A stretch of 64,000 bases of DNA from Methylobacterium pseudosasicola (GCF_900114535.1 NZ_FOTK01000032.1:1-64000), one strand, 5' to 3'; positions 18,384-27,596 are shown, numbered from the stretch's first letter. Notes: generated from the letters alone by a model not told the origin. Translations and numbers: made by a program.

Positions 18384-18995
18384 TCAGGCGCCCCGCTCGT
18401 GGGGCTCGTGCTCCTCGACCATCTCGCCTTGCAGCAGCGCCAGCGGCGCCTTGTGGTAGAGCTTGATGTCGTGGAACGGGTCCGTGAGGATCTTGGTCGC
18501 CCAGACCAGACCGGTCTGCACGTCGCGCACGAAGAACAGCTGCACGGTGCGGAACAGCAGGCCCGCCCCGGCGAGCCACAGCCAGATCCAACCGACATTG
18601 CGGATCAGGTCGGCAGTCGTCTGGTGCGGCGAGAGTAGGCCGAACAGGGTGGGATCGAAGTAGAGCGGCAGCGGCGAGAGCGCCCAGATCGCCAGCAGCA
18701 CGATCTTACGCTGGAGATTGTAGCCGACCTTGATCTCTTCCTTGTGCTCGTGCGTCGCGTTGTTGACGTGGTCGTAGCCCTTCGGCTCAAAGAACAGGTG
18801 GCCGGATTGCCGGCTCGTCATCGCCAGAAGCCAACCGATCAGGGCCGCCGTCGCGGGATCCTTGAACGCCATCGCGTAGGCGACCAGAAAGCTCACCGCG
18901 CTGACGAAGTGCAGGCTCTGGTTGATCCGGTTGTGATGGTAGTAGCGGTGGTCGTCCCAGCGCTGGACGCGCAGCGTCTCGAGAAAGCTCGCCAT
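18384..18995 (-). CDS. Mpo1-like (DUF962-type) membrane protein
   Basis: 203 residues with about four hydrophobic segments. The N-terminal half matches the layout of Mpo1/YGL010w proteins, Fe(II) dioxygenases acting on 2-hydroxy fatty acids: DDHRYYHHNRINQSLHF, a helix pair, then the SGHLFFEPKG block, giving the expected His clusters (positions 16, 20, 21, 29 and about 66). The C-terminal half differs from yeast Mpo1 and ends in a charged tail. It is transcribed after pmtA (51-base gap), supporting a lipid-tailoring role. Family membership is by pattern and moderately certain; enzymatic activity is inference. Confidence 0.7.
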   Translation of the reverse strand: MASFLETLRVQRWDDHRYYHHNRINQSLHFVSAVSFLVAYAMAFKDPATAALIGWLLAMTSRQSGHLFFEPKGYDHVNNATHEHKEEIKVGYNLQRKIVLLAIWALSPLPLYFDPTLFGLLSPHQTTADLIRNVGWIWLWLAGAGLLFRTVQLFFVRDVQTGLVWATKILTDPFHDIKLYHKAPLALLQGEMVEEHEPHERGA

Positions 18996-19046
18996 GCCGT
19001 ATGTCTCCGATCGATCGTGGGTGGGCTGGTAGGAAAATTCGCGCGC

Positions 19047-19733
19047 TCAGGCGTCGCGTTTGCGCAGGCGGATGAGCGAGAAGTGGCCCAGCGGCGGCAG
19101 GGCCCGGCGCTCGACCACCTCCACCGGCGCGGTCGCGGCCCAGGCAGCGTAGCGATCCCAGGAAAACTCGGTCCGCCAGCCCAGCCGGCTCGTGACCGGC
19201 ATCAGCGTGTGCTCGATCAGGCGGCGCAGGCCGCCCTCGGCCCCGATCCGGGTGGTGATGACGATCTCGCCGCCGGGGCGCAGCACCCGGGCGAACTCGT
19301 CGAGGGCCTGTTCCGGGTTCGGCACCGCGGTCACGACATACTGGGCGACGACCACGTCGAAGGAGGCGTCCGAGAAGTCGAGATGCTCGGCATCCATCAC
19401 GGCGAGGCGCTCGACGTTGCGCAGACCGAGCCGCGCCACGCGGCTGCGCGCCTTCTCCAGCATCGGCGCCGAGATATCGATGCCGACGATGCTAGCCGCC
19501 CGCCGATAGGCCGGCAGGGACAGCCCGGTGCCGACGCCGACTTCGAGGACGCGCCCGCCGATCCGCTCGGCCGCCGCCGCCGCCAGGGTTCGGCCCTGGG
19601 CGAAGACTGGGCCGAACACGAGATCGTAGACCGGCGCCCAGCGGCCATAGGCCTTGGCGACGCCGTCGCGATCGAGGTCGGGGCCGAGCGTCGCCGCCCG
19701 CGGTGAACCGGTGCTTTGCGTTCCGAGGGCCAT
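19047..19733 (-). CDS. pmtA: Phosphatidylethanolamine N-methyltransferase, Rhodobacter/rhizobial PmtA type
   Basis: 228 residues from ATG at 19733; a longer frame to 19793 has no better start. It is a class I SAM-dependent methyltransferase with motif I VLEVGVGTGLSLPAY, the acidic VGIDIS ribose-binding strand, and DVVVAQYVVTAVPNPE. The N-terminal block YGRWAPVYDLVFGPVFAQGR is characteristic of soluble PmtA, which methylates phosphatidylethanolamine stepwise towards phosphatidylcholine. With Psd nearby, the two steps PS to PE to PC are both represented. Confidence 0.88.
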   Translation of the reverse strand: MALGTQSTGSPRAATLGPDLDRDGVAKAYGRWAPVYDLVFGPVFAQGRTLAAAAAERIGGRVLEVGVGTGLSLPAYRRAASIVGIDISAPMLEKARSRVARLGLRNVERLAVMDAEHLDFSDASFDVVVAQYVVTAVPNPEQALDEFARVLRPGGEIVITTRIGAEGGLRRLIEHTLMPVTSRLGWRTEFSWDRYAAWAATAPVEVVERRALPPLGHFSLIRLRKRDA

Positions 19734-20486
19734 GAGGGTCCTGTCTCTCGCTGTCTGTCGGGCTGAGGCACCCGGCCGCCGGCCGCATCGCAAGCCGAAG
19801 GATCCGGGATTCGGAGGAAGGCCGGGTTCAGGCCCGGGTTCGGATCACGCCGGATTCGAGCCCCGCCGCACATCCCGGTCGCGGCGCCGGTTTCGGCGTT
19901 GCGGACCCGAGGGCGCGAAACGGATCGAGGCACCTGGTGTCGGCACTGTCGCTGGCGGGATGCGGACGATCCGCCGATGACGTCACAGACATGGTGAGGC
20001 CGCGGTCAGCAGAAACGGTTGCGCCGGAGGCGCATAGCCAAGCGGAACGTCATCGGCCCCACAGCGTATCCCCGAAGCACTCTTTCCGCCGGCAAAGCTA
20101 TGATTGTCGTTTGACGATGTTGTGACATCAAAAAAGTGTCTTTTACGGAGATACGCTTCGCTGGCAAAGCATTGATCCGCCGACAACATCGCATCATGCT
20201 CCTGATCGTCTTCAGAAAGCTCTTAGACGACGGATGCGTCGATCCGGATACGGCCGAGCCGGGGCTGCGGCCAGCCGGCGGCCCCGATCGGGCGCCGATC
20301 TGATTTACGATGATGAGAAACGCAGGCCGGGATGTCTCAGCGGTCGTGCGGGCTTGCGCTATGGTGCGAATACCACAATGCCGACGGGCGGTGTGTCCGA
20401 CATCATCTCGCCCTGTTGTCGACGAGATGTTCCCCGGTACTCGGTTGAAGACCATGGCGCGGCTTCGCGCCGAAGGAGTGTTTCGC
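19734..20486. other. Intergenic region
   Basis: About 750 bases between divergent pmtA and the transglycosylase gene. Reading frames in it are short and look like random translations. I see no RNA gene or repeat. The transglycosylase frame is open back to 20310, but that stretch has no signal-like start. Confidence 0.5.
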
Positions 20487-21281
20487 GTGATCGAACAAAT
20501 GCGGCGTATGACCCTTGCTGTGGCGGCGATCGTCGGGCTCGCCGGACTAGCCGGGCAGGCGGAGGCCGCGCAGTGCGGCAACACGGCGGCCGGCTTCGAG
20601 GCCTGGAAGCGGGAATTCGCCCAGGAGGCGCGCGGCAAGGCCAGCGCGGCGAGCCTGGCGGCGCTGGAGGGCACGAGCTACTCCACCGCCACGATCTCGG
20701 CCGACCGCGGCCAGCGCAGCTTCAAGCTGTCCCTGGACCAGTTCCTGGCCAAGCGGGGCGGCCCGACCATCGTGTCGAAGGGGCGCCAGCTCAAGCGCAC
20801 CAACGCCGCCTTGTTCGAGTCGATCGAGCAGCGCTACGGCGTGCCGCCGGGCCCGCTCCTGGCGATCTGGGGCATGGAGACCGGCTTCGGCGCGGTCCGC
20901 GGCAACGTCAACACCCTCTCGGCGGTCGCGACCCTGGCGTATGATTGCCGGCGTTCCGAATACTTCACCGACCAGCTCTACGCGGCCCTGACCCTGGTCG
21001 ATCGCGGCCTGCTCTCGGCGAGCACCCGCGGCGCGGCCCATGGCGAGGTTGGCCACACGCAGTTCCTGCCGAAGAACGTCCTTACCTACGGCACCGGCGA
21101 CCTGAACAATGTCGGCGCCGCCCTGTCCTCGACCGCGAACTTCCTGAAGGCGCATGGCTGGCGCGCGGGTGCCGGCTATCAGCCCGGCGAGCCGAACTTC
21201 GTCGCGATCCAGGGCTGGAATGCCGCGCCGGTCTACGAGAAGGCCATCGCCCTGCTGGGCAAGCAGATCGACAACGATTGA
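20487..21281 (+). CDS. Lytic murein transglycosylase (MltB/SLT_2 family), exported
   Basis: 264 residues from GTG at 20487, chosen because AGGAG lies eight bases upstream; an ATG at 20499 is a near alternative. A signal peptide (MRRMTLAVAAIVGLAGLAGQAEAA, cleavage around AEA) precedes the enzyme domain. The catalytic Glu lies in LLAIWGMETGFGAVRGN. GEVGHTQFLPKNVLTYG and the NVGAALSSTANFLKAHGW block complete the MltB-like fold. It cleaves peptidoglycan glycan strands to 1,6-anhydro products in the periplasm. There is no lipobox, so it is soluble rather than lipid-anchored. Confidence 0.92.
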   Translation: MIEQMRRMTLAVAAIVGLAGLAGQAEAAQCGNTAAGFEAWKREFAQEARGKASAASLAALEGTSYSTATISADRGQRSFKLSLDQFLAKRGGPTIVSKGRQLKRTNAALFESIEQRYGVPPGPLLAIWGMETGFGAVRGNVNTLSAVATLAYDCRRSEYFTDQLYAALTLVDRGLLSASTRGAAHGEVGHTQFLPKNVLTYGTGDLNNVGAALSSTANFLKAHGWRAGAGYQPGEPNFVAIQGWNAAPVYEKAIALLGKQIDND

Positions 21282-21395
21282 GACTTATTCGAAGGCGGCC
21301 AAGACACGGAATTGAGGCACGAAACCTCTATCCGCCCGAAAATGGTCCCGATCGATCCTCAATCGACCATGCAGTCGCCCCAGAAAAGCCCGCCC

Positions 21396-21423
21396 GGCCC
21401 CGCTGTTTCCTTCCGGCGGGGCC
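21396..21423 (+). terminator. Strong hairpin downstream of the transglycosylase gene
   Basis: GGCCCCGC (21396-21403) pairs perfectly with GCGGGGCC (21416-21423) over a 12-base loop, 115 bases after the stop. It is not followed by a T-run, so intrinsic termination is likely but not proven. Confidence 0.5.
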
Positions 21424-21505
21424 AGCCGGTCCATCGACATCCGCTGACGGCTCTTCGAGGCTGCAGCGCCGATGATCCGGCAGGTGCCCGCTCCGCGACG
21501 AGAGC

Positions 21506-22603
21506 ATGGGCGCCCGCATGGCTATCGATCCCGCGCCGCTGGACGGCCCCACCACCCGGACCAGCCGCCGCGGCTGCGCGGCCCCCCTGGCGGTCCTGAC
21601 CGCCGCCGTGGCGCTGGCCGCGCTGGGCAGCGGCCTTCCCCGTTTCCAAAGCTCGCCGGCGATCCCGCTGGTCGGCATCGAAACCTCGGCCACGACGGTC
21701 GAATCGCCCGGTGAGGCCGCCACCCTGGCGGCGAATCCGGAGCCCTCGGCGACCGAAGCCTGGCGCGAGGCCACCGGCGGACCCCTGTCGCGTTGGGCCT
21801 GGACGCAAATCGAGCCGCCCGCCCCGACGCCGATCCCAGACGAAGCGCCGGCCCCGGAAGCTCAGGACGCCGAGCCGCCCCGTGCAGCGATGACCGTCCC
21901 TCTCCCGATGCCGAGACCGCCCGAGTTCCGCTTCTACCGGGGACCGGACATGGCGCGCAGGTCCGAACGGCGGGTCGCCCGCCGGGAGCTTCCGCCGGTG
22001 CCGATCCCGCCCCGGGAGGACGACCGCTCGTTCCTAGAGAAGCTGTTTGGGGTCGAGCGCGCCCCCGCGCTCGCCTACGCCGCCCTCGAAAGCAGGCCCG
22101 CGGATCTCGTCCCGCAGCGGCGGATCTCGCCGCCGCTTGCCCCGACGGATGCGCGCCCCACGGCCGGAACGGCGGTCTACAACATCGCGGCACGCGTCGT
22201 GACGCTGCCGAACGGCGAGCGCCTGGAAGCGCATTCCGGCCTCGGCGAGGGCTTTGACGAGCCGCGCTTGGTCAATGTCCGCATGCGCGGTCCGACGCCC
22301 CCCGGCACCTACGACCTCAAGGAGCGAGAGCAGCTGTTCCACGGCGTCCGGGCGATCCGCCTGACACCAGTCGGCGGCCCCGAGGCCGTCTACGGCCGTG
22401 TCGGGCTCTTGGCCCATACCTTCATGCTCGGCCAGCGCGGCGATTCGAACGGTTGCGTCTCGTTCCGCGACTACGACCGGTTCCTGCAAGCCTTCTTGCG
22501 CGGCGAGGTCCAGCGCCTCGTGGTCGTGGCCGGCACCCAGGATCCGCTGCCGAGCCTCGCCGAAACGCCCATTCGCACCAGGATCGCCCGGAACGGCACC
22601 TGA
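21506..22603 (+). CDS. Membrane-anchored protein with C-terminal DUF2778 (Tlde1-like L,D-transpeptidase fold)
   Basis: 365 residues; ATG at 21506 with another at 21518. A membrane segment at about 28-46 is followed by a long Pro/Ala-rich linker (residues 50-190) and a globular end from about 215. That end carries RVVTLPNGERLEAHSG, GPTPPGTYDL and the signature HTFMLGQRGDSNGCVSFRDY, which supplies the His and Cys of the DUF2778 active site. DUF2778 includes Tlde1 peptidoglycan-modifying effectors, but in Rhizobiales stand-alone membrane-linked forms like this are more likely cell-wall housekeeping enzymes. No immunity gene or type VI genes lie nearby. Confidence 0.82.
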   Translation: MGARMAIDPAPLDGPTTRTSRRGCAAPLAVLTAAVALAALGSGLPRFQSSPAIPLVGIETSATTVESPGEAATLAANPEPSATEAWREATGGPLSRWAWTQIEPPAPTPIPDEAPAPEAQDAEPPRAAMTVPLPMPRPPEFRFYRGPDMARRSERRVARRELPPVPIPPREDDRSFLEKLFGVERAPALAYAALESRPADLVPQRRISPPLAPTDARPTAGTAVYNIAARVVTLPNGERLEAHSGLGEGFDEPRLVNVRMRGPTPPGTYDLKEREQLFHGVRAIRLTPVGGPEAVYGRVGLLAHTFMLGQRGDSNGCVSFRDYDRFLQAFLRGEVQRLVVVAGTQDPLPSLAETPIRTRIARNGT

Positions 22604-22684
22604 GCTCGGGTTCTTCGGTCGCCGGCGACGGCGTCTCCTGTCGCGGCGCATACGCGGACATGGCGAACTGCGTTCGGCGGTGCG

Positions 22685-22936
22685 CTATTGCGAATCGGCC
22701 TGCAGCAGCGCTTCGACCGACGCTGCGAAGCGGCAGCGCGCTTCGGGCTCCGCCTCCCGCAGATAGGACGCGACGAGCCTGAGCAGATAGGCCTCCGCTT
22801 CGTCCTCCAGGTCGTGAGCCGTCGTCGGGTCCGAGCTCGCACCGAAGAAAGTCGACACGGACAATCCCAGAGCCTCCGAGATGCGTGCAAGCCGCCCTCT
22901 GAACTCGGCCTCCGCACCGTCAGACCCCTGACTCAT
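22685..22936 (-). CDS. Small hypothetical protein
   Basis: 83 residues from ATG at 22936 (a longer frame begins at 22987). The middle reads RLARISEALGLSVSTFFG, like the end of many XRE-type regulators, but no helix-turn-helix precedes it. The rest is an acidic, Ala/Glu-rich helical segment with Arg and Leu at regular spacing, ending VEALLQADSQ. It may dimerise. Function is unknown. Confidence 0.6.
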   Translation of the reverse strand: MSQGSDGAEAEFRGRLARISEALGLSVSTFFGASSDPTTAHDLEDEAEAYLLRLVASYLREAEPEARCRFAASVEALLQADSQ

Positions 22937-22987
22937 GAACGCGTCTCCAGATGCCTTCTGTTGAGGAGGGTGGCATGCCGTATTCAA

Positions 22988-23414
22988 TCTGTGGACGATC
23001 CCTTCAACTCACATATGGCTCCCAGGTCAACATTCAGGGGAATCGTGCGTTCAATAGGGAAGTCAAAAATCGTTTTGAAATCCAATACTCAGGGTAATTT
23101 TGTACCAATTTGGTTCAACATCACTATCTGATTAGAGGGAGTTTTCGCACGTCACGCCGGAGAAACAACTCTCGACCTGTAGGGCTGGCAATCACGTGAT
23201 CCAACCGACGAAATAGCTTGTGCGCCATTTCGGAGCTGTTACATCGCATGCACTGCCGGCAAAGATTAGCATAAAATCCCGATATATTATAATTTACATT
23301 GCATTCGTCGCGATAAATGTCTGGACACGTCGCGAGTTTCTTTTCTACACAAAGTATATCCTCCGTAAGTGTGCACCGCCCAGCTAGTATCGGCAGCGAG
23401 CGCTCCAGCGGCGG
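22988..23414. other. AT-rich intergenic region
   Basis: About 430 bases with clearly lower GC than the surroundings, between divergently read small gene and the end of the DUF3750 gene. I see no conserved reading frame, RNA gene or repeat. Confidence 0.5.
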
Positions 23415-24149
23415 TCAGATCCCCACGCGCCCGATGGCCGGCAGCTTGATCCCCGGGCGGCGCAGGTCGATCCCGGCCACGCCGCCGAGCAGGTTCAGCT
23501 CCAGGCCTTCGACCCAGGCGAGCGTCAGCCCGAGATAGCCGCCGAGATTGGTCCGGATGCCGGTGCCCGAGGGCGTCCACCCGATCCAGCTACCGTCGTA
23601 GGGAAAATCCTTGCCGATCGCAGTCGCGGGCAGGCTCGCACGCATCTCCGGCACCGCGGCCATCACCGCCGCCACGAAGGTGTTCGAGTTTGGCCCCGGC
23701 CAGACCACGTAATCCCCGGGGCGGGCGTAGCGGTACTCGGCCACGGCCTTGCGGATGCGCGGCAGCATCGCCTCTGCCTCCGGGCCGTCCGCGGCGAACA
23801 CGGTCTCGGGCGCGTTGCCGAACCAGCGCCCATCCGGCACGAAGCGGTCGATCCAGATGGGCTGGCCCCAGGCCGTGTAGTCGTAGCGGCGGTAGCGGCG
23901 CTCGCCGGCGCCCTTGATCACGATCCAGCTATGGGTCGCGACGATGCCGCGCCAGCTCACCGTGCGGGCGGAAAAGATCCGGACGATTGCCGCCGGATGG
24001 GTCTCGGCCGCCGGAAGGAGGCCGGCACTGGACCGATCGGCCGAGCGCCAGTCGCCGTCCGCGCGCAGCCAGTACAGCGTCGCCGAGACCGCAACCGGCA
24101 CGAGGAAGAGGAGGACGAGCGCGACGAGCGCGAACCTGATCAGGGACAC
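23415..24149 (-). CDS. DUF3750 domain protein
   Basis: 244 residues. An N-terminal hydrophobic segment (residues 4-27) serves as signal or anchor. The DUF3750 pattern follows: THSWIVIKGAGERRYRRYDYTAWGQP in the first half, then PGDYVVWPGPNSNTFV (conserved SNTF) and GKDFPYDGSWIG. These are uncharacterised envelope proteins common in proteobacteria; the conserved His, Asn and Thr resemble a papain- or NlpC-like site, but that is inference. It ends about 90 bases from the CitG-like gene start region in the same direction. Confidence 0.85.
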   Translation of the reverse strand: MSLIRFALVALVLLFLVPVAVSATLYWLRADGDWRSADRSSAGLLPAAETHPAAIVRIFSARTVSWRGIVATHSWIVIKGAGERRYRRYDYTAWGQPIWIDRFVPDGRWFGNAPETVFAADGPEAEAMLPRIRKAVAEYRYARPGDYVVWPGPNSNTFVAAVMAAVPEMRASLPATAIGKDFPYDGSWIGWTPSGTGIRTNLGGYLGLTLAWVEGLELNLLGGVAGIDLRRPGIKLPAIGRVGI

Positions 24150-24235
24150 GGGATAGGCCGGGGCGTGGCGGGAGATGAATCAGATGTAGGAAGCGGCCGC
24201 GCTTGTTCCCATGCGGCCGAACGGTGCAGCACGCG

Positions 24236-25174
24236 TCACGCGGCTTTGGACAGCGCATCGAGGAGCAGGGTTGTGGCGAGCAGGTCGGCACAACCGCCCG
24301 GGCTCAGGCGCGCTGCCACGAAATTGCGATGGATCGCGATAGCACGGTCCTGCCAATCCGGCGCCGCGATCCCGCCGGCCTCGAGGAAGCCCGCCGCGGC
24401 GGCCTGCGCCCGGTCCAGCCCGTCCGCGCCGCCGCGATGGAGCAGGTTGGTGTCGTCCACGACAGCCAGCAACGCGAAGAAGCACTGCACCCGGGCGGCC
24501 TCGGGATCGTCCGGTGCGCGAGCCCGGCCGAGGCGCAAGGCCGGCAGGCCCACGGCCCGGACGGTCGGAAAGCCGGCAGCGGCTTCCGCGCTGGCGCCCC
24601 CGACGCCGTAGCGGCGCGTGGCCCGGCCACCATGACTATCCGCCGAGGCCGGCGCCCGGGCGATGGCGGCGCCCCACAGGCGGCCGACGGCCTCGGCCCG
24701 TTCCTCGGCCGCAGCGGGTGCAGCCCCGGCCGCGCCCGCGCCGGCACAGATCAGCCCAAGCGAGAAGATGGCGCCGCGATGGGCGTTGACGCCGCCGGTC
24801 GCCGCCAGCATCGCCGCCTCGGCCCGCAGGCCGATCGCCCGGAGTTCATCCATCTCGGCGCCTCTCGCGCCCGCAGCGACGAGGTCGGCGAAATACGGCC
24901 GGATCGCCGCCGCGCTGCGGCGCAGGGTGCCGGCATCCATGTCGTGATGGCTACCCGAATCGACCGGGCTGACGAGGCCGGGCTTCGGCCAGGTTTCGAG
25001 CTCGTCGATCAGGGCCGCATGGGCGAGATCCGCCACGCGCTCGGACCAGAGGTCTGTCGGGTGAAGCTCGTCCTGAACGCCGAGGTCAGAAATGCAGTCC
25101 CTCCGGCGCAGCTTCGATGGATTAAGAGACGCGGGCCGGGGCGACCTGCCGTTGCAAAGGTTCGCGTCGGCCAT
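24236..25174 (-). CDS. mdcB: Triphosphoribosyl-dephospho-CoA synthase-like protein (MdcB/CitG family)
   Basis: 312 residues from ATG at 25174; the frame is open to 25414. Family blocks are ELETWPKPGLVSP, DSGSHHDMDA, AAIRPYFADL, GGVNAHRGAIFSLGLI and DDTNLLHRGG. MdcB/CitG make the prosthetic-group precursor of malonate decarboxylase or citrate lyase from dephospho-CoA and ATP. No malonate decarboxylase or citrate lyase genes lie in the window, so it is an orphan. In methylotrophs CitG-like proteins also occur among tetrahydromethanopterin-pathway genes, so another nucleotide-transfer role is possible. Confidence 0.85.
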   Translation of the reverse strand: MADANLCNGRSPRPASLNPSKLRRRDCISDLGVQDELHPTDLWSERVADLAHAALIDELETWPKPGLVSPVDSGSHHDMDAGTLRRSAAAIRPYFADLVAAGARGAEMDELRAIGLRAEAAMLAATGGVNAHRGAIFSLGLICAGAGAAGAAPAAAEERAEAVGRLWGAAIARAPASADSHGGRATRRYGVGGASAEAAAGFPTVRAVGLPALRLGRARAPDDPEAARVQCFFALLAVVDDTNLLHRGGADGLDRAQAAAAGFLEAGGIAAPDWQDRAIAIHRNFVAARLSPGGCADLLATTLLLDALSKAA

Positions 25175-25259
25175 GCTGCTACGCATCTCCCGACCAGCCG
25201 TCAATTTCTCGGCGATGCCGTGAAACCGAAGCGTCCGATCGGGCCGGTACCCCGGTCCA

Positions 25260-26102
25260 TCAGAACAATCCGACGAAGCGGTCCGGCAGCTGCCACAGAT
25301 CCGCCGCCTGTGCCCAACTCTTGCGCTCAATTGCGTCGGCGAAGATCCGCTTCGTCGTCTCGAACAGATCGTCGCCACGACGCAACTGGACGCGTCTCCG
25401 CACAAGTCCGGCAATGTCCGACTTCATATGATCCCGGAACGCCATCGGCGCGATGGCGTGATGCGAGTCCGGGATCCCAACCGGCGGGGCGGAATTCCGC
25501 TTCTTCTGACGCTCGAACAAGATGTCGTTGTCACAATGGGCCAGGTGAAACAGGAAGAGGTCGTCGAATTTCGGCCGGTGATCGTGGACCACGCAGTGAA
25601 AGCCGATATGCCAGTCCGTCCGTTTCGAGATCAGCGTCGCCTTGCAGAGGGTCGATAGGGGGCGGACATAGCCTCGCTGCAGCGATATCAGGCGTTGAAG
25701 ATCGATCGGCGGCTCACCCTCGACATGGCGCACATCCGCACCGAACAGGTCGAGGATCGGCGGTATTTCGCGCGCCGCAACGTATTGGGACAGCGACGGC
25801 GCCACATCCGGATCGACGACGACCAGCTCATCGGTATCGGCGAAGAGCACGCCCTTGAAACCGATGAACAACGAAGCACAGAAGTCGCGGATCGTGTTCA
25901 CGCGCTCCCATTCGTCCAGGGGCGTTCTCGGTAGCCGGATCAGGTTCGCTTTGATCCCGACAGTCGAGCCATCGTCGGAGCCGTGATCGAGAACGTAGCA
26001 GTTCTCGGCCCCGACCTGCCGTTCATAGTGCCTCAACCAGAGCGGCAACATCGCTTTTTCGTTGAACGCCATGGTGACCACAGCGAGCGGTCTTTTCTCC
26101 AC
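25260..26102 (-). CDS. Glycosyltransferase family 2-type protein
   Basis: 280 residues. The start VVTMAFNEKAMLPLWLRHYERQ is the nucleotide-binding strand and motif of GT2 enzymes that take whole-face substrates, and ADTDELVVVDP is the metal-binding D-x-D region. Later His-rich segments (IGFHCVVHDHRPK, FHLAHCDND) resemble the acceptor side of GT92/GT2_4 proteins. No membrane helix, so cytoplasmic. It probably transfers a sugar to a surface polysaccharide; substrates unknown. It diverges from the methyltransferase gene, and the two may act on the same glycan. Confidence 0.85.
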   Translation of the reverse strand: MEKRPLAVVTMAFNEKAMLPLWLRHYERQVGAENCYVLDHGSDDGSTVGIKANLIRLPRTPLDEWERVNTIRDFCASLFIGFKGVLFADTDELVVVDPDVAPSLSQYVAAREIPPILDLFGADVRHVEGEPPIDLQRLISLQRGYVRPLSTLCKATLISKRTDWHIGFHCVVHDHRPKFDDLFLFHLAHCDNDILFERQKKRNSAPPVGIPDSHHAIAPMAFRDHMKSDIAGLVRRRVQLRRGDDLFETTKRIFADAIERKSWAQAADLWQLPDRFVGLF

Positions 26103-26179
26103 CAGACATTTTCCTTCGCGACGGCAGTTTGATAATCCGAAGCCATCGTACGCGGCGGGACGCTAATTAGGAGCTAAGC

Positions 26180-27595
26180 TTGGACATGGAGCGAGCGCAG
26201 CAACTTCTGCGATCCCTGAGCAAAGACGCGCGGATCATCGAGATCGGCCCAAGCTTTAATCCCCTTGCCCCGAAGCGCGACGGTTGGAACACGATCGTGG
26301 TCGATCACGCCTCGCGTGAGGAGCTGCTTGAGAAATACCACGACCAGACGATCGACCGGATCGAGGCGGTGGACATCGTCTGGACCGGCGGTTCCCTGGC
26401 CGACGCGGTCCCGAGCGATCAGCATGGGACGTTCGACGCCTTCATCGCCAGCCACGTCATCGAGCACACCACCGACATCGTCACCTTCCTGCGCGCCGCG
26501 GAGACGTTGCTTAAGCCGGATGGCGTCGTGATCCTGGCGGTCCCGGACAAGCGCAAGTGCTTCGACTTCTACCGCCCGCTCTCCGCCACCGCCGACGCGG
26601 TCACGGCCTTCCTGGAGCGACGCGACCGGCACACGCTGCGGACGCATATCGACTACGCCCTGAACATGGCGCTGAAGCCGGGAGGGGTCGGGGCTTGGGC
26701 CGCAAGCGACATCCAGGTGGCCGAGCCGGCCAATCCAGTGACTGACGCACCGCAATGGCACGCCGCCGTGACGCGTCCGGATTATACCGATGCGCATGCC
26801 TGGGTGTTCGTGCCGTCAAGCTTCAGCCTGATGATCCTGGAATTATCGCTGCTCGGCTACTTGGACCTGCAGGTGGAGGAGCTTCAGGAGCAGCACGCGA
26901 CGGAATTCTTCGCTTGGCTTCGCAAGGGCGCGCTGCGCTTGGCCCCCGACGATGCCCGGCGTGAACGCACCGCCCTCATGCAACGCGTGATCGTCGAACT
27001 CGCCGAGCAGGCGCGCCAAATGCCGGACGGACCGCTGAGCGAGTCGGCGGGCCTTCTCCGTGACCAGCTCCTGAAGGCCGAGTACCGCGCGCAAGCCCTG
27101 CGCAAGGTTCTCTCGTCCGTGCAGGCCAGCCTCGGCCGGTTCGGCCTCGACCGCCGCCGCTTCCGGCAGCAGATCGCGCTGGCGGGTCAGGACGTTCCGG
27201 CGAATGCGTTGGCCCCCATCCAGCACCACATCCTGCTCAAGGAGGCGACGAAAATCCTCAACCGGCGAAAGACGCCCGACGATGGGATGACGACCGTCGA
27301 GGACGAGCCGGCACTGGCCGAGAACGCCGTCCTCGTCGTGCCCCTCGGCGCGGCCCAGTTCCGCGATCCGCTGCTGGCCGCGGAACTCCTGCGGGAGCGG
27401 CAGCGCTCGCTCGCCGTGCAGGTCGTGCTCGAGGCTGTACGGAAAAGCCTGCGCTCTCGGTCCTGGGACAAGAAGCGCTTCAAGGCACTCATCGCGAAGG
27501 CCGCTCAGGAGACGCCCACCGTCGGGCCGGAAGCGGTGCGTCACGCGGTGCTGGCCGAGGAGAGCCGGAAGGTCTTGGGCGTGCCCCGCGGTTAG
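26180..27595 (+). CDS. SAM-dependent methyltransferase with a duplicated C-terminal helical domain
   Basis: 471 residues from TTG at 26180, six bases after AGGAG; ATG at 26186 is an alternative. Residues 15-235 are a class I methyltransferase: IIEIGPSFNPLAP (motif I), ASHVIEHTTDIVTFL, LKPDGVVILAVPDKR. The rest is unusual: residues about 290-362 and 393-465 are two copies of the same segment, sharing LL-x3-LL, A-x3-VL-x2-V-x2-SL, a basic DRRRF/DKKRF block and a final HHILLKEATKIL/RHAVLAEESRKVL. I do not recognise this domain. It may bind a glycan chain or a partner. The divergent glycosyltransferase suggests polysaccharide modification. Confidence 0.85.
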   Translation: MDMERAQQLLRSLSKDARIIEIGPSFNPLAPKRDGWNTIVVDHASREELLEKYHDQTIDRIEAVDIVWTGGSLADAVPSDQHGTFDAFIASHVIEHTTDIVTFLRAAETLLKPDGVVILAVPDKRKCFDFYRPLSATADAVTAFLERRDRHTLRTHIDYALNMALKPGGVGAWAASDIQVAEPANPVTDAPQWHAAVTRPDYTDAHAWVFVPSSFSLMILELSLLGYLDLQVEELQEQHATEFFAWLRKGALRLAPDDARRERTALMQRVIVELAEQARQMPDGPLSESAGLLRDQLLKAEYRAQALRKVLSSVQASLGRFGLDRRRFRQQIALAGQDVPANALAPIQHHILLKEATKILNRRKTPDDGMTTVEDEPALAENAVLVVPLGAAQFRDPLLAAELLRERQRSLAVQVVLEAVRKSLRSRSWDKKRFKALIAKAAQETPTVGPEAVRHAVLAEESRKVLGVPRG

Positions 27596-27596
27596 G

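Noticed and set aside
21506..22603. DUF2778 protein as a type VI effector
   Set aside because: No type VI or immunity genes nearby; the membrane anchor and long linker favour a resident cell-wall enzyme.
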